Shown: positions 1-13,191 of the stretch, piece after piece
Layout of the letters: every line of letters begins with the position of its first letter
Numbering within the stretch: the first letter of the stretch is position 1
Source of the DNA: Muscardinus avellanarius
Taxonomy: Eukaryota > Chordata > Mammalia > Rodentia > Gliridae
Reading direction: 5' to 3'
Length of the DNA stretch: 64,000 nucleotides
Assembly (NCBI GenBank): GCA_963383645.1
Contig: OY726560.1
Location: 148,123,052 to 148,187,051, forward strand
Notes under the pieces: model-generated
Told to the model about the DNA's origin: nothing
Database searches by the model: none
Seen by the model: the letters and a program-made list of their open reading frames with translations, nothing else
Translations under genes and position numbers: made by a program

Positions 1-633
1 GGGAGCCCTCAGCTTTCAATGCTATGGGGTACCTGAGGGGGATAGGAGGTGCTATCACCCTTTTCAAGGCTGATCTTGAGCCCATGATCCCAAGAAGAAA
101 GGTGTGAGCACCAGAGGCAGATGGGAAGTAGGGTTTGGGTGGTAGCTCCCATTTCTTGCTGATATTTAAGAATCTTCTACATACACAGAACATCGAATTC
201 AATTGCTTTGACCTCATATTAATTGTATCCACATGGGTTGACTTATCACTAAATCTTGAAGTATAATAATATAGCCTCTATTGCCTATGAAACCATGGTC
301 CCTGTTAAGGATCAAGCTGAAAAAAAAATCTATGAAGTTAAAAGTCCAACATAATAGAGTAAAAAATTGAGCAGTTTTTGTTGTTGTTTACAATTTTGAA
401 AGTGTCAGGAAAAAGAATTTAAAAACTGAGCATTAGGGGGGGAAACCCTGTTAAAATATGAATACTGTACATAAATCCCATTAAAATATTATGTTGAAAT
501 ATATAATCCAAGATTGGATGTGTGGTATCAGACTGTTCATGGAAGTCATAGAAGCCATATAAAGTAACTAATTTCTATTTGCTATAGTAATTGATAATTG
601 CTCTCTCTCCATGGCTTGAAATAATGTTTAGTT
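1..633. other. Upstream flank of PNLIP copy A, no gene seen
   Basis: No coding region is supported. The first 210 bases align by eye, imperfectly, with 41400-41670, so the duplicated block carrying the two lipase genes begins at or before the left edge. The rest is AT-rich unique-looking sequence. Confidence 0.6.
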
Positions 634-837
634 TGCTGGGCATGGTGGCGCACGCTTGTAATCCCCATGCTTGGGAGGTGGAGACAGGAGGATCACGCAG
701 TTTCGAAGCCAGCCGTGCTGGCTTAAGAGACCCTGTCTCCCGATAAAAAAGTATAAAAATGGGTCTGGGAGTGTAGCCCGGAGGTAGAAGGGTTTCCAGG
801 AACCCCAGTACCACCAAAAAATAATAATAATAATAAT
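634..837 (+). repeat. SINE, B1-dID type
   Basis: A 7SL-like left half (ggcatggtggcgcacgcttg) is followed by an ID-like right half (gggagtgtagcccggaggta) and an AAT-rich tail. Flanking target duplications aataatgtttagtt lie at 620-633 and 838-851. Confidence 0.9.
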
Positions 838-1891
838 AATAATGTTTAGTTCTTGTCCATGTAAAATACAAAATGATTATTTGTTATGATCAAGTAGCTT
901 TCCTCTAAGCACAAAATCCAGAATCTTCCATCTCGATGTTCTGCCAATTTCAACATGTGGCCTTCAAAGTTTCTGTCCTTGTCAGCACCAAGGCACTGCT
1001 TCATATGCACATTAGAAGGCTACATCTGAGTTTTTAGGAATGGATCTAAATGTTTTCTGTCCATACACTCACATCCCATTGCCAGAAGTGAGTATATGAC
1101 TCCATCTCCCTGCAAGGTAGTTTGAAGAATAGAGTCTAGTTCTGCTTCCTGTAGGAAGATGTCAGCAATCTCTGTCTCATGCTATATAAACAGGCACCCC
1201 CAGATATCAGAAAACCATCAGAATAAAGCAATGTGGTTAATAAATTTTTACGACTCTATAGAGTTGTGCAGGCCTGTATATAGGAGAAGTCAGTCATGTG
1301 TAGCTGACGTGACAAGTTGCTGCTTGTGATCCATTACCTTCTGAGCTTTGATATATGTAAAAAATTGAATCTTTCAAACCTGTTTTAGTTTACACCATGA
1401 TTTCCTGTAGACTCTAGTCTCTGTTTCACAATTTGGTGACTTTTGTTTGATTCTCCTTTTATCTCCTATACAAAATAAAGATTATCCTAAGTATGGGTTG
1501 AGTTATGTGACATCTAAAATGCCAACCTAGAAATATTGTTTGGATTATTTAATAATTCACACAAACTATAAATTACTTCATGATACACCTAGGATGAATA
1601 TTGACTTCTGTAGGATATGACCATTTGCTATGTACAACATTACCATGTGTACACACTATGGAGATGCAGGACTTCAGTTCTTAGATGCTTCTGGAGAGTT
1701 CTAGATGCTTCTTTGTCTCTGTCCTTATTCTAACATTTCCTATACCAAAGTTTCTTGAACTTTTCTGGTGTTATTATTCATCCATTTTTTTTTCTATACA
1801 TGTGTTAGTTTCACTCACGTGACTCAATCCAAACCAGTAGCTCCATCAGGAGACACTAAACAGTTCTGCTATATTAAAATTGTATAGTATT
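838..1891. other. Upstream sequence without gene
   Basis: No exon, RNA gene or clear repeat is recognised. From about 1270 onward the sequence aligns by eye with 50890 onward, the flank of copy B, so it belongs to the duplicated block. Confidence 0.5.
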
Positions 1892-2079
1892 GCCGAGTGT
1901 GGTGGCGCACGCTTGTAATCCCCATGCTTGGAAGGCAGAGACAGGAGGATTGCGCAGGCTCGAAGCCAGCAGGGCTGGCTTAAGAGACCCTGTTTCCAAA
2001 TAAAAATATATATATAAAAAAATAGGTCTGGGAGTGTAGCCCGGAGGTAGAAGGGTTTCCAGGAACCCCAGTACCACCA

Positions 2080-2088
<9 letters not shown>
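1892..2088 (+). repeat. SINE, B1-dID type
   Basis: Same dimeric structure as the SINE at 634: B1-like left half, ID-like right half, A-rich tail. The tail runs into a TA microsatellite. Confidence 0.88.

Positions 2089-2145
<57 letters not shown>
2089..2145. repeat. (TA)n microsatellite
   Basis: About 28 uninterrupted TA units at the 3' end of a SINE. Open frames here reading as alternating Tyr/Ile are artefacts of the repeat. Confidence 0.95.
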
Positions 2146-2148
<3 letters not shown>

Positions 2149-2205
2149 ATTCCATCATTTAAATGTGATTTAAACAACCAACTTCATTTCTATCAAACAC
2201 TTATT

Positions 2206-2332
2206 GGAAACAGGGTCTCACTAAGTTGCTGAGAGCCTCACTAAGTACCTGAGGCTGGCTTTGAACCTGTGCGATCCTCCTGTCTCAGCTTCCCAAGCGC
2301 AGGGATTACAAGCATGCACCACCACGCTCAGC
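2206..2332 (-). repeat. B1-like SINE fragment
   Basis: Reverse complement of a 7SL-derived monomer: gaaacagggtctca at the left and accaccacgctcagc at the right. The ID half is missing. Confidence 0.8.
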
Positions 2333-2966
2333 TTCAGAGAACTTTTTGAAGACATTTTTATTTCTAGGTGGAATTCTGTTTTTCTCTTATTCGTAGTTTG
2401 ATCCAATGATGGGTCACTGATTGTACTGCTATGCTCTCAGTAGTACCCTCAATTCTTTTGGTACATTGTTTGTTTTTTCCTACATGGTACTGTTGAGAAA
2501 TAAGTTAGTACGGTGGATTCGCAACAGCTTTTCTAGAAGAAATGAGACCTGTGGAAGGATTGCTTCTATTTCACTGGTGGGGCAAAAGGAAGAGGGATAG
2601 ACAAGCTGCCTGAGCTGGTGAGAGTCATCAGCACTGAGTTTGTCAAGATGGCTATTGTCCAATCTGCAGAAGCAGTCTGGTTTCACACTCACTCCTGGAC
2701 CTAACCAGAGAAGTGTGAACTAAGAAAAGGGGCCACCTAGAAGCTTCACAGTGCAATGGTGATGATTCTGAGCATTGTATAAGCGCTTATACAATGAGGG
2801 AACTTTTCATATCTACCACTTTCTCATCTTCCCATGGGCACTGTGGAAAACTTTGCCAACTCTATTGATCGGGCTTATCTATGATTAAAATTAGAAATAG
2901 ATCCTTGGAACCTGCTCTCTTCATGCCACTTTTCCCTGGCATTGCTCAAAAACGATAAGGCTCATC
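2333..2966 (+). promoter_or_regulatory. Upstream promoter region of PNLIP copy A
   Basis: This stretch aligns with 51735-52368 upstream of copy B, which suggests a shared promoter region. A TC-box-like tttccc lies near 2930, about 35 bp before the TATA box, and is kept in copy B; pancreatic lipase promoters use PTF1-type elements, but that link is inference. A 24-bp palindrome at 2773-2796 is private to copy A. Confidence 0.5.
2773..2796. repeat. Perfect 24-bp palindrome in promoter region
   Basis: The half-site cattgtataagc is followed directly by its reverse complement, with no spacer and no mismatch. It lies about 170 bp upstream of the TATA box of copy A. The aligned copy B sequence (about 52175) reads cattacataagcacac and is not palindromic. 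Confidence 0.9.
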
Positions 2967-2975
2967 TATAAAAGG
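2967..2975 (+). promoter_or_regulatory. TATA box of PNLIP copy A
   Basis: TATAAAAGG, 57 bp upstream of the exon 1 donor. The same motif at the same distance precedes copy B, so transcription probably starts near 2998. Confidence 0.85.
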
Positions 2976-2997
2976 AGCTCTCGGTGGCACCTGGTTG

Positions 2998-3024
2998 TCC
3001 GTGGAACCTGACGGCTCTGTCATG
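2998..3024 (+). other. PNLIP: PNLIP copy A exon 1 (5' UTR)
   Basis: Non-coding first exon inferred from the TATA position and a GTGAGT donor at 3025. The 5' end is approximate. Copy B has the same layout. Confidence 0.7.
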
Positions 3025-3155
3025 GTGAGTCAGGAATGACTTTTTAATTTATTGGAATGCACCCACTTTCCCCAGAGATCTAAACCAACTTGGATTATGC
3101 CAATATTTTCAAGCCTTATTTTGCTAATCTCAATCATGCTTTCTCTTTTATGTAG

Positions 3156-3201
3156 ATGCTGCCCCTCTGGACACTGGCATTGCTGCTGGGAGCAGTAGCA
3201 G
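3156..3201 (+). CDS. PNLIP: PNLIP copy A exon 2
   Basis: Starts at the ATG right after a TAG acceptor and encodes the signal peptide. The donor is gtaaga. It ends after the first base of codon 16. Confidence 0.95.
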
Positions 3202-4820
3202 GTAAGAAAAGATATATATATATATATATATACACTTCGAGGGATCTGACTGTGTGATCGTTTCCAAAGGATTGTGAAAGCTGAGTTCATGTTGGGAGGA
3301 GGACAAGGAGTAAAGCCAAGGAGATGCAGGATTCAGAGCACAAGGCATTGGAGTGGGTTTGCAGGATAAAATTACAATGCCCACTTAAATTCAAGTTTGA
3401 GATAAATGAGAAGTAACTCAAGCAATTGATATATAACACACTGTTTATCTGAAGTTCGAATATAATTTGTAATTTCATTTTCTGAGTCTAGCACCCCTAG
3501 ATTCAGAAATTTCCTCGGGGGGGATTGAACCCAGGTTTAATCACCTATAACTCTATGACTGGCAGGATACTGAGCCCCTCTGAGCTTTTGAATCTTTGTG
3601 AAATAGGGATAATAACCTAAGCCCTCTGATGGGATGACTGAGAGACTTTGGTACAATGAGTAAACATCTTGTCCAGCATCGGGCATGTAGTAAGCTTCGC
3701 AGCCCCCTTGACAGCTACTATTCTTACTCCTCTGATGATCTGAACTTCTTCTCCAGAGCCTTCCCTGAAGTTGTCCCTTTTTTCAGTAATATGCCAGCCC
3801 ATGGTTGTGGCAAATCATAGATTTTTTTGTAGGAATCATTGATAATTTTCAAACATAAGTCAGATACCTACACACTCAGTCTGGGTGGAAAGACGGAGTT
3901 TTGCATGAAACAACTTCTTTATCCAAAGTTCAGAGCCAGATGGTGGCTCCTGGTGTCCGATACTGGACAAGATGTTAACTCATTGTACCAAAGTCTCTCA
4001 GTCATCCCATTAAAGGGTTTAGGTTATTATCCCTATTTCACAAAGATCCAAAGCTCAGAGGGGCTCAGTATCCTGCCAGTCATAGAGTTATAAGTGATTC
4101 AACCTGGGTTCAATCCCCTCCCTGAGGAAATTTCTGAATCTATGTTTGCTAGACTCAAAAAAATGAAATTTTCTGAGCCTCTGCACCTGCTGCCTCCACC
4201 AAGGCCTGGGACACAGGCTGCTCCATTCTTGGGAACCTGTGGCCCAGAAACCATATCTGAGTAGAGAAGCTGAAATGAATCCCTGCCTAGAATCTTTTGT
4301 AGCTGCTTTGTGAGCATGTAGATAGGAAGGTGTTGGGAAATTAGAAGACTTGTCACCGAATGTGATTTTACTTGTACTAGAGATTGTAAGAAGGAGAATT
4401 CTGGTTAAACTAATGTGCTAAAACACTTCTGGGTGATTTCAGGAAAAGAAGTCTGCTATGATAGACTCGGGTGCTTCAGCGATGATTCCCCTTGGGCAGG
4501 GATCGTGGAAAGACCTCTGAAAATATTGCCCTGGAGTCCAGAGGACATCAACACCCGCTTTCTTCTGTATACTAACGAGAACCAGGATAACTATCAAGTA
4601 AGAATACACATTGTTTTCATCACTTAGTTACACGTGTTTTGTGCAATTAGTATACTGAATATTCATTTCTAAAGAGAACAAATCAGATGGCAGAATCTCT
4701 GTAGAGCTTTAGGGCCATGAGCTTAAATTTTACTTTATAAAATTTAAACTTATTTTTAAAAGGTCAATTAACTTCGTATTAATTTTTTCCTATTTTCATG
4801 ATGCAAGGTCAAACGATTAT

Positions 4821-4866
<46 letters not shown>

Positions 4867-7800
4867 CCATTTGAAGGGGCAAACAATATGCATTTAGTAA
4901 AACCATCTTTTAAATTTTGAATCTTGACCTTTTCTGGGCTAGTGATATTCTAAGCAAGACTCTCTCACTACACAGTAGCGGCATGACTCAACTCATAGTA
5001 ACCACTGATCATGAGCGTAAACAACTTATATCCTACAGTGCGCTGAATTGATGTTATGATGTTTGGAAGACAAATTTTCAGCTTATAGTACTTTCAACTT
5101 ATTTAAGTCTATCAAGATATAACCCCATCATAACTGGAAGAACATCTATATACAGATATATCTCAGAATGTTGGATAATTAGGTATATTATAGATATGCA
5201 TCAATCCACATGTATGTGAAGACATCCATCACATAAAAACAAGATCTTAATGACAAATATTATAGAAGACTTATTATCCCAAGATTAACAACTGTAAAAT
5301 TTTTGTGATTACCAGAAAGTAGCAACTTGGGGATGAGTGTGACTAGTTCAGCTATAAAGGGAGAGTCCTTTACATCCCAATGCCAGTTATCTTCATCTGC
5401 CTATAGCCTCTCTCCATATGTTTTAGAGACTATTATAAAAAGTTGACCTGTAACACTCTTCTCCCCAAAACAGATAGTCACTGCAGATTCATCAATTATC
5501 AGGAGCTCCAATTTCAGAACAGATAGAAAAACTCGCTTTATCATTCATGGATTCATAGACAAGGGAGACGAAAGCTGGCTGGCCAATATGTGCAAGGTGA
5601 GACCTAATAACCTCTTAATGGAAGATTGTCTCAGGAGTGATGATCAGGAACCAGAGGGCATGGCCCCAGTCAGGAGGACAAATTCTGGTCACCATGTCAC
5701 TGAAGGATCTTCTAATCCTGGGTTTCCCAGGAGAGGTCCAGGATGTGGTGGTGGGTAGAGAAAGCCTGGAGTAGCCAGGACACTAAGGTTGGTAGATGTT
5801 TGGTGGCTCCAATTGGTGATTATTTAATAATTACTACTTCAAATGTTTAGCTACAGCAGATGCTAATATAAGCCCCTTAAGTTCATTATCTTTTAATTTT
5901 TTCTTCTTGTTCTTTTCTGTGGTACTGGGGATTGAACCCAGAAGTGTTTTACTTCTGAGCTACACCCATTCCTATTTTATTTTTTCACTTTGAAACAGGG
6001 TCTCACTAAATTGCTGGGCTGGACAACAACCTGTGATCTTCATGTCTCAGCCTCCTGTGTACTAGGATTAAATGTACATGAAACGAGACCCAACAAATTT
6101 TAATTTCTGTGTGAACAGCTAACATCTCATTTGCCCAGACAAATGCTTTTCCTTTCATTTTCACTGGCTATTCTCTTCTATTCTGGTAGTGATGTCTAGG
6201 AAAACTACAGTAGTTTCTATTGTTCTGGCATAAGTTATCCTATTTTATTTAATTTGTCTTTGGCTCTGTTCCCAGTGATAGCTGAGATTTAAAATACAGA
6301 AAATTAAATGGAATAATTTCCCTAGTAACTGCTAGTACTTGAGGAACAATATTATTGATTCATGCATGTGTGTGTTTATTCATGTTTTCATCACATTTCT
6401 CTGGCTCTTGTGGCACAAAGCTGTATTCGTTTATTCAGTGGTGTCAAGAAAAAGATACAGAGCTCCTCCTAAACCCATGGAATGTGCCTCTCACTCAAGT
6501 TGTCTGTAATCACAGGGCTGATCCTGAGGAGGAGCACACTAGAGTCCACTTGCTTTCCATGTTTAGGAGCAATCAGTAAAACCACAGCTTACCTTCTAAA
6601 CTACTTTTGACTCTGATGCTTGCGGAAAGAGCATAATAGCTTTCTACATAGCAGTGAAGGGGAAAATGGGATTCTTAGCTCAAAGGGAATATACATTTCT
6701 TTTTACAATTTATTATTAAGATCCCAAAGCATATGTGTTTCACATGCACATCAATTGTGTTTGGCAACATTCTTGTGTTAAGATGTAGAAGAGCTTAGAA
6801 ATCTCATTTTTTGCGACCTGACACTTTTCCTTTCATTTTACTCTCGTTTCCTCTAGTAATGATGTCTATAAAACCATGACAGTTTTCAATTCCGGTTGTT
6901 GCTGTTTCAACAGAAACGATCCTATTTTCCTTCATTTGCCCTGGACTATGATTCCAGTGAAAGTGATTAAACCAGACAGTTGGAGGACATGGATTTCAGT
7001 CCTAACTCTGTCCTAGCTAACAACAATGTTAGTAAAGTTGAACCCTTAAATCTAGGATTTTAGAAATGCTATGCTTTGCAGTTTTATGATACTAAGAACA
7101 GCCAAACCAGATTTGTTTTGTCTCACTAAGAAAAATTGTTTATGTTCTTTGAATTTTTCCCTCTATAGGAGGATAGAGGTGGAGATGATTTCAAAGATTG
7201 CTTCATTATTCTTATTTTTAAGTTGAAAATATGTATAAACACCTACTGACACACACTTCCTACCAGAACCACTCTTCATGAGACCATGTATGTCCATTAG
7301 CATAGCTTCTAGGAACTATCTGGTAGACTATGCTGTTATGTGAGGTAAATTCAATGATGTAAAATAAGACATCTTCATCCAACATTTTCAGCTAGCCTTT
7401 TCATCATTAAAAAGCTTACTCTATTCCCTTCAATATATTTAAGTTTTTAAGGAGTCCTAACTGTCTTTCATTCATTTAGTAAATGTTTATGAACACCTAC
7501 TCTGTGTCAGGACTTGTTATAGGCACTAAGGATATAGCCGAGAAGGAGACAGGTGGTGTCCTCAGCTGCCTTCTATTAAGAAACAATGTTTTATGGCATT
7601 TATGAGGCTCTCATGAGATAAGCTACTATACCACATGTGATAGTTTTCTCTGAATCAATTGTCTGTGCATCTGATCCCCTAAATTCAGTTCTCATGATAC
7701 CTACACCTTCTATTTGGAGTCCATTTTACATCACAGGAGGAATTCCATATCCGATACACACTAGGTGTTTTCCTCATCACTGGGGATGAAAGTGACCTAA

Positions 7801-10800
7801 TGTAGTACTATTTCAGAAGGGAATTTATCCTAGTCACCAAATATGTTAATTAGCAATTATTAAAGATCCTGAATTACTTACCTACTGATTGCATCTCTCC
7901 CTTCAGACCATGTTCAAGGTGGAAAGCGTGAACTGCATCTGTGTGGACTGGAAGGGAGGTTCCCGAACTGGATACACCCAGGCCTCACAGAACATCCGAG
8001 TTGTGGGAGCAGAAGTGGCCTATTTTGTTCAGTCCCTTCAGGTAACTAACTCTAATACATAAAATCTCATACAAATTCCTTTCTGGATTCTCTTTCTAAA
8101 AACAAAACAAAAAAAACAAAACAACAACAACAAAAAAAACCCTGCTGGTATGATAATTGATAAAGACATTTCTTTACTGAGATGTGGCTTTTGGCTTGGT
8201 CAAAAAAATGTAGGAAAAAAATCTAGATTTGGACTTAATTAATAACCTATTTAATTCAATAATCGAGTTTGTTTTTAATTAAGTGGACTTAAGCAACGAG
8301 GTAGATGGTATCTGCTGAATTCTACCATTATTTATTTTAATTTTACCAGTTGTTACCAAGTTGTAATGGTAATATCAACCTCAAGGTTAAGCTAACTTTT
8401 TGTTTTCATTTGTGATCTGGAAGAGAAGCACAACGGGACTATCTTACTTGAATGGGTGACCAAAAATGGACAAAATGATAAACTTGAATGTGCCTAAATA
8501 ATTGTTCTCAGTATGGTGTGCTAATCTAAATATTTGTTTCATCATCTCCTGGTAACAATTCCACATATCTTTCAGGGATTCTCTCTACACAGTAGTAGAG
8601 CAAACTAGAGCTCTATGTACACGTGTTTAAAAGTTAAACCCATTGATATTCCTCATTGTAATTATGAAAAAACACAACGAAAAGCAATTGCTTTGAAAGG
8701 GCTGTATATGTGATGGTAAAAATTAAGGTTTGGGGGTTCCCTTTGCACCTATCTTAAATTCTGCAATACCCCCCCCAATTTTTTTGTTTTTATTTTCCCC
8801 CCAACAGTCTGAATTTGGATACTCTCCTTCCAATGTCCATGTCATTGGACACAGCCTGGGATCCCACGCTGCTGGAGAGGCTGGAAGAAGAACCAATGGG
8901 GCCATTGGAAGAATCACAGGTTAGTGGTCAAAACAGGGAAAGCTACAAAGTTAGACTACAGGTAGCCTCTGTGGGATACAACAGAAAGCATGGGAGGAAA
9001 ACTGAGTGCAGCTTTTTCTGCTGATCAGCTATCAGAATGTTCTTTGGCTTGGCATACTTTTGTGTGTGTGTGATACTGGAGTTCCTGGAAACCCTTCTAC
9101 CTCCGGGCTACACACCCAGACACCTATTTTTTATATTTTTATTTAGAAACAGGGTCTCTTAAGCCAGCAAGGCTGGCTTTGAACCTGCACAATCCTCCTG
9201 TTTCTGCCTCCCAAGCGCGAGGATTACAAGTGTGTGCCACCACGCCTGGCAGCTTGGTGTACTTCTTATTTTCATCAATATTTGGTCTTCAGTTTGTGAT
9301 TTAGCATTTACATATATTACATGTGACTTAAACATGGATTAAGAATACCCAGAGAATTTACCATCTCTGTTTTCCCTTAGACACTCACAAAGAATAACTT
9401 TCATAAATAATTACCACAAATAATAGAATAAATAAAATTTATCTCATAGAGCTCAAATTATTTAATTAATTGCATTCTGCTTCAATAGCAATGGCTTATA
9501 AACTCAAATCCATAATCCCAGTAAAGGAAGAAAGAGTGTCAGGCTGCTCTGGGCTGCCACTTCTGTGTTGCTTATTTGATTAAAAATACTTCTTCACAAA
9601 CTTTGGACTTGCTGCATTTGGCCGGTAGATCACATTTTGGATATTACCATCCTGGATATGAAAGACCACTTTCCTCTTCTAGCTTCCAACTTCCTGCATT
9701 AACCCGGTGTTTTTTTTTTTAATATTTTGGATATGCTGATTGCATTTGGGTTGGTGGGGACATTGTTAGGTGTTAACATCTACTTGTTAGATGTCTGAAA
9801 ATAAGTTCTTCCAGAATGTTCTCTTTCCCATAGTTGGTAGATGTTTCCCACAGCCTGATCAGCCAGGCACTGTGCTATGCCAGGCTGTGGACTGAGCACC
9901 AGAGAATCAAAGTCCTTGCCCTCCTGAGAGACAACAGTATAATGAAGACTCTTTCAGCCTGGATAGTTTTTAGTCCAGTGTCTCTTTTCTGGTAACTGCT
10001 GCTAATGACCAAGGTTCTCCAAGGGATAATGTAGTCTTATGACATTTACGATTCCATAAGCATTCCCAAGTAGAGGCAAATTCTATGTTTGGGAAATTTC
10101 ACTTTCAAGCAAAGAACAAACTAAAAGATTTCTCTTTTAAAAAAGAGTAAGGTGAGGAAGAATTTGTTTAACTCTTCCTGTGTGGCTCATGATTGCAGTC
10201 AGGTGTATAACTAATGGAGAAAGGTGAACCACATGAACAATAACATTGTTGAGGACATCCTGTTTGCTTTAGGACTGGATCCAGCCGAACCTTGCTTTGA
10301 AGGTACACCTGAACTAGTGCGACTGGACCCCAGTGACGCTCAGTTTGTGGATGTAATTCACACAGATGGTGCCCCAATAGTCCCCAACCTGGGTGAGTTC
10401 CACAGCTCCTGTTTCTATAGGATTTTGAGACTATGCATTCGAGTGTTTAAAAGTATCCTGTATTTATACAGTAACATAATATTTCCCTAATTTTTAAAAA
10501 TTCTTCAGGTTTTGGAATGAGCCAAACTGCAGGTCATCTAGATTTCTTTCCAAATGGAGGAATAGAAATGCCTGGATGTCAGAAGAATGTTCTCTCTCAA
10601 ATTGTTGACATAGATGGAATCTGGGAAGGTAAATAATGATGTGTGCAATGAGATTGATTTTCATTAGGGTAAAGTTTGTGTTTTATTTTGCTTTGGAATT
10701 GTACAACTCACATTTACATGATAAAAAGTTTCAAATTTCATCCCTGAGACATGAAATCTTATCCCTGATATTTCACTTGGATAAGTGGGGATAAAGAGCC

Positions 10801-13145
10801 TATCAGAAACAAATTGTATTTATTTTGCAAGGACCTAATTCAAGGATTTTATTACTAAGTTGCACTGCCATCTATATGGATCCATCTGTTCCTTCTCAAG
10901 TTATTTCTCCATTTCACAATGACATTAACTATTATGATCTATAAGCATACTTAATTTCTGATTTTATTATAAGTCATGAATACACTGGATACATGTTTTG
11001 TGTTGTGATATTTATGAATTCACACTAATTAGAGAAATCCATTCAGTAGCTATATTCTAATCATGACTTTAATTTAGAAAAATACAATCTATCACTGATT
11101 CATAATCATACTTGATTTCACAGGAACTCGTGACTTTGCAGCCTGCAATCACTTAAGAAGCTACAAGTATTATACTGATAGTATTCTCAACCCTACTGGC
11201 TTTGCTGGATTCTCTTGTGCTGCTTATAGTGTTTTCTCTGCAGTAAGTAGACTACCTTTCATTTGAATTTTACTTATTTTTATTTTGTTTATTACCTTTC
11301 TGTGGCATTGGGAATTCAATCCGGGGTCTTGCATATGCTAAACATTGCCTGTACTATTGAGCTACATCCTCAGCTCCTCATTTGATTTGTGTGACTATCG
11401 CTCCTCATGACTGGTACAGTTTGCCAAACATGACATCATTCAGTAAATGCTTATATTTTTATGCTTAACCATAGATATGTATTTTTGTAACAATGATGCA
11501 TTAGAGTATGTTAAAGAAACGAGCTTGTAAAGCAAAATGCCCTTGTCTAACTTTTTCTCTAAGTATCAATAAATATTCACACTCAATATGGAAATATGCT
11601 ACATAAATAAGTAAAATCTAGTTCATAGCAACCTTAGAGTCATGGCTAGAGTGTGTTTATGAACATGGTTAATGCTTCTTAAATGCTGACCCTTTAAGCT
11701 ATAGAATTATGGACATAGGACATGTCTGTATATCTCATAATTGCTAATATTTTTTTGAGCTTTCATCTTTTTTAATATTCTCTTGATATCTACACTGAGG
11801 TTTTATATGTGATCTGGAACATGCCATATATTGTCTGTTGTGTTTGAAAAATTGACTTTTCATTATAATTTTTCAAATACGAAATTTAACCTATAATATT
11901 TAATAAAGAAATTTTTAGGAAGTAACATGTCAGGCAATTACTAAGGAGATATACCTTAGTTATTAAGAGAAAGAACTTGAGTTCTGGTTTTAGGACTCTA
12001 CAGATAGCCCAATGACTGGAGGAAAATAGTTCACTTCTCTGAGATAGTATCTTCAAATACTAGTGGTAGACTCAACACACTTGGTAAAAGAAGTAATGAG
12101 ATGACACATATTAATTGCTGAGCCAGTGAGATTCCCCTCCCCAACAAAAAAGTAAGTTAATATTCCATGAGTACTAGCTATTATGGAAGATGGGTGCATA
12201 TTTTGTTCACACATTACAGATTGATTATATAGTAACAAAAAACACACATCTACTTTCTTTGTTATAATTTTATTATTTCTTTCTATAGACAAATCATTAA
12301 AAAAGCTTTAAGTCTCATGTGGTTAAATCAATCTGATTCAATAATAAATATAGTACTTTTACATAATGGTCATGGCTTTTAGACCCCTTTCTAACTTCTC
12401 ACAAAGAGATTCCTGGGTTATATGATCCTGGTGATGATGTGGTCAGTGTGTTTCCCACAGGGAATTAAGTGGAAGTCCATTGGTGCAGAGGGTCTTGGTG
12501 ACTTTGGACTCTGGGTCATGTCCCTGTTGGCCTTACTGAAGGTTACAACTGTAGCATTTAAAGATAAAGTCTGGGCTTGTCTACTTTTCTGGTTTGGGCC
12601 ATTTCCTTAGAGAGATTTGGCCATTTCTTTCTGGCTGCCTCAATTGCCACTTAGCATAATAGATGCCATGGCCATCCTCTGGTCCACTGACTCAGCAGTT
12701 CATCATCTGCCTTTACTGTTTAGTGGCTTTCCCCTCCACAGTGGAAATTTAGATGCTTGGCCTCCCAACTCTGTTATTCCTTCTCCATCCCTTTTATGAC
12801 AATCCCTTGATACAAAAAGGGAGGATATTTTATTACGTAATACAACTGTCTTCCTCAGACTCCGGCTTCATGGTTAAGCCTTTTTGGCCAACTGGAACAT
12901 TTTTTATTCACATTAGTAGAATTCTGAGGTTTTTATTCACATTAGTAGAACTCTGAGGTTTCAATCCTTCAGTCTTGGCTCTGCAAAATGCAAACAAAGG
13001 AAATTGAGAAGAGCCTAACTTTTGGGCCTATGGGCCTCCCAATGAATCTTGTTTTACATATCAGAAGCTGTTCTTTATTATACAGTCTTTCTAAAATAAA
13101 CTGTAATCACCATGCCAGAAGAAGCAAAAGGGAAAGGAAAATCGC

Positions 13146-13191
<46 letters not shown>

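Larger units (their letters stand above)
3202..4442 (+). other. PNLIP copy A intron 2
   Basis: Holds a short (TA)n run at 3211-3232 and a large inverted repeat (arms 3471-3685 and 3954-4170). Copy B has only the first arm. Confidence 0.85.
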
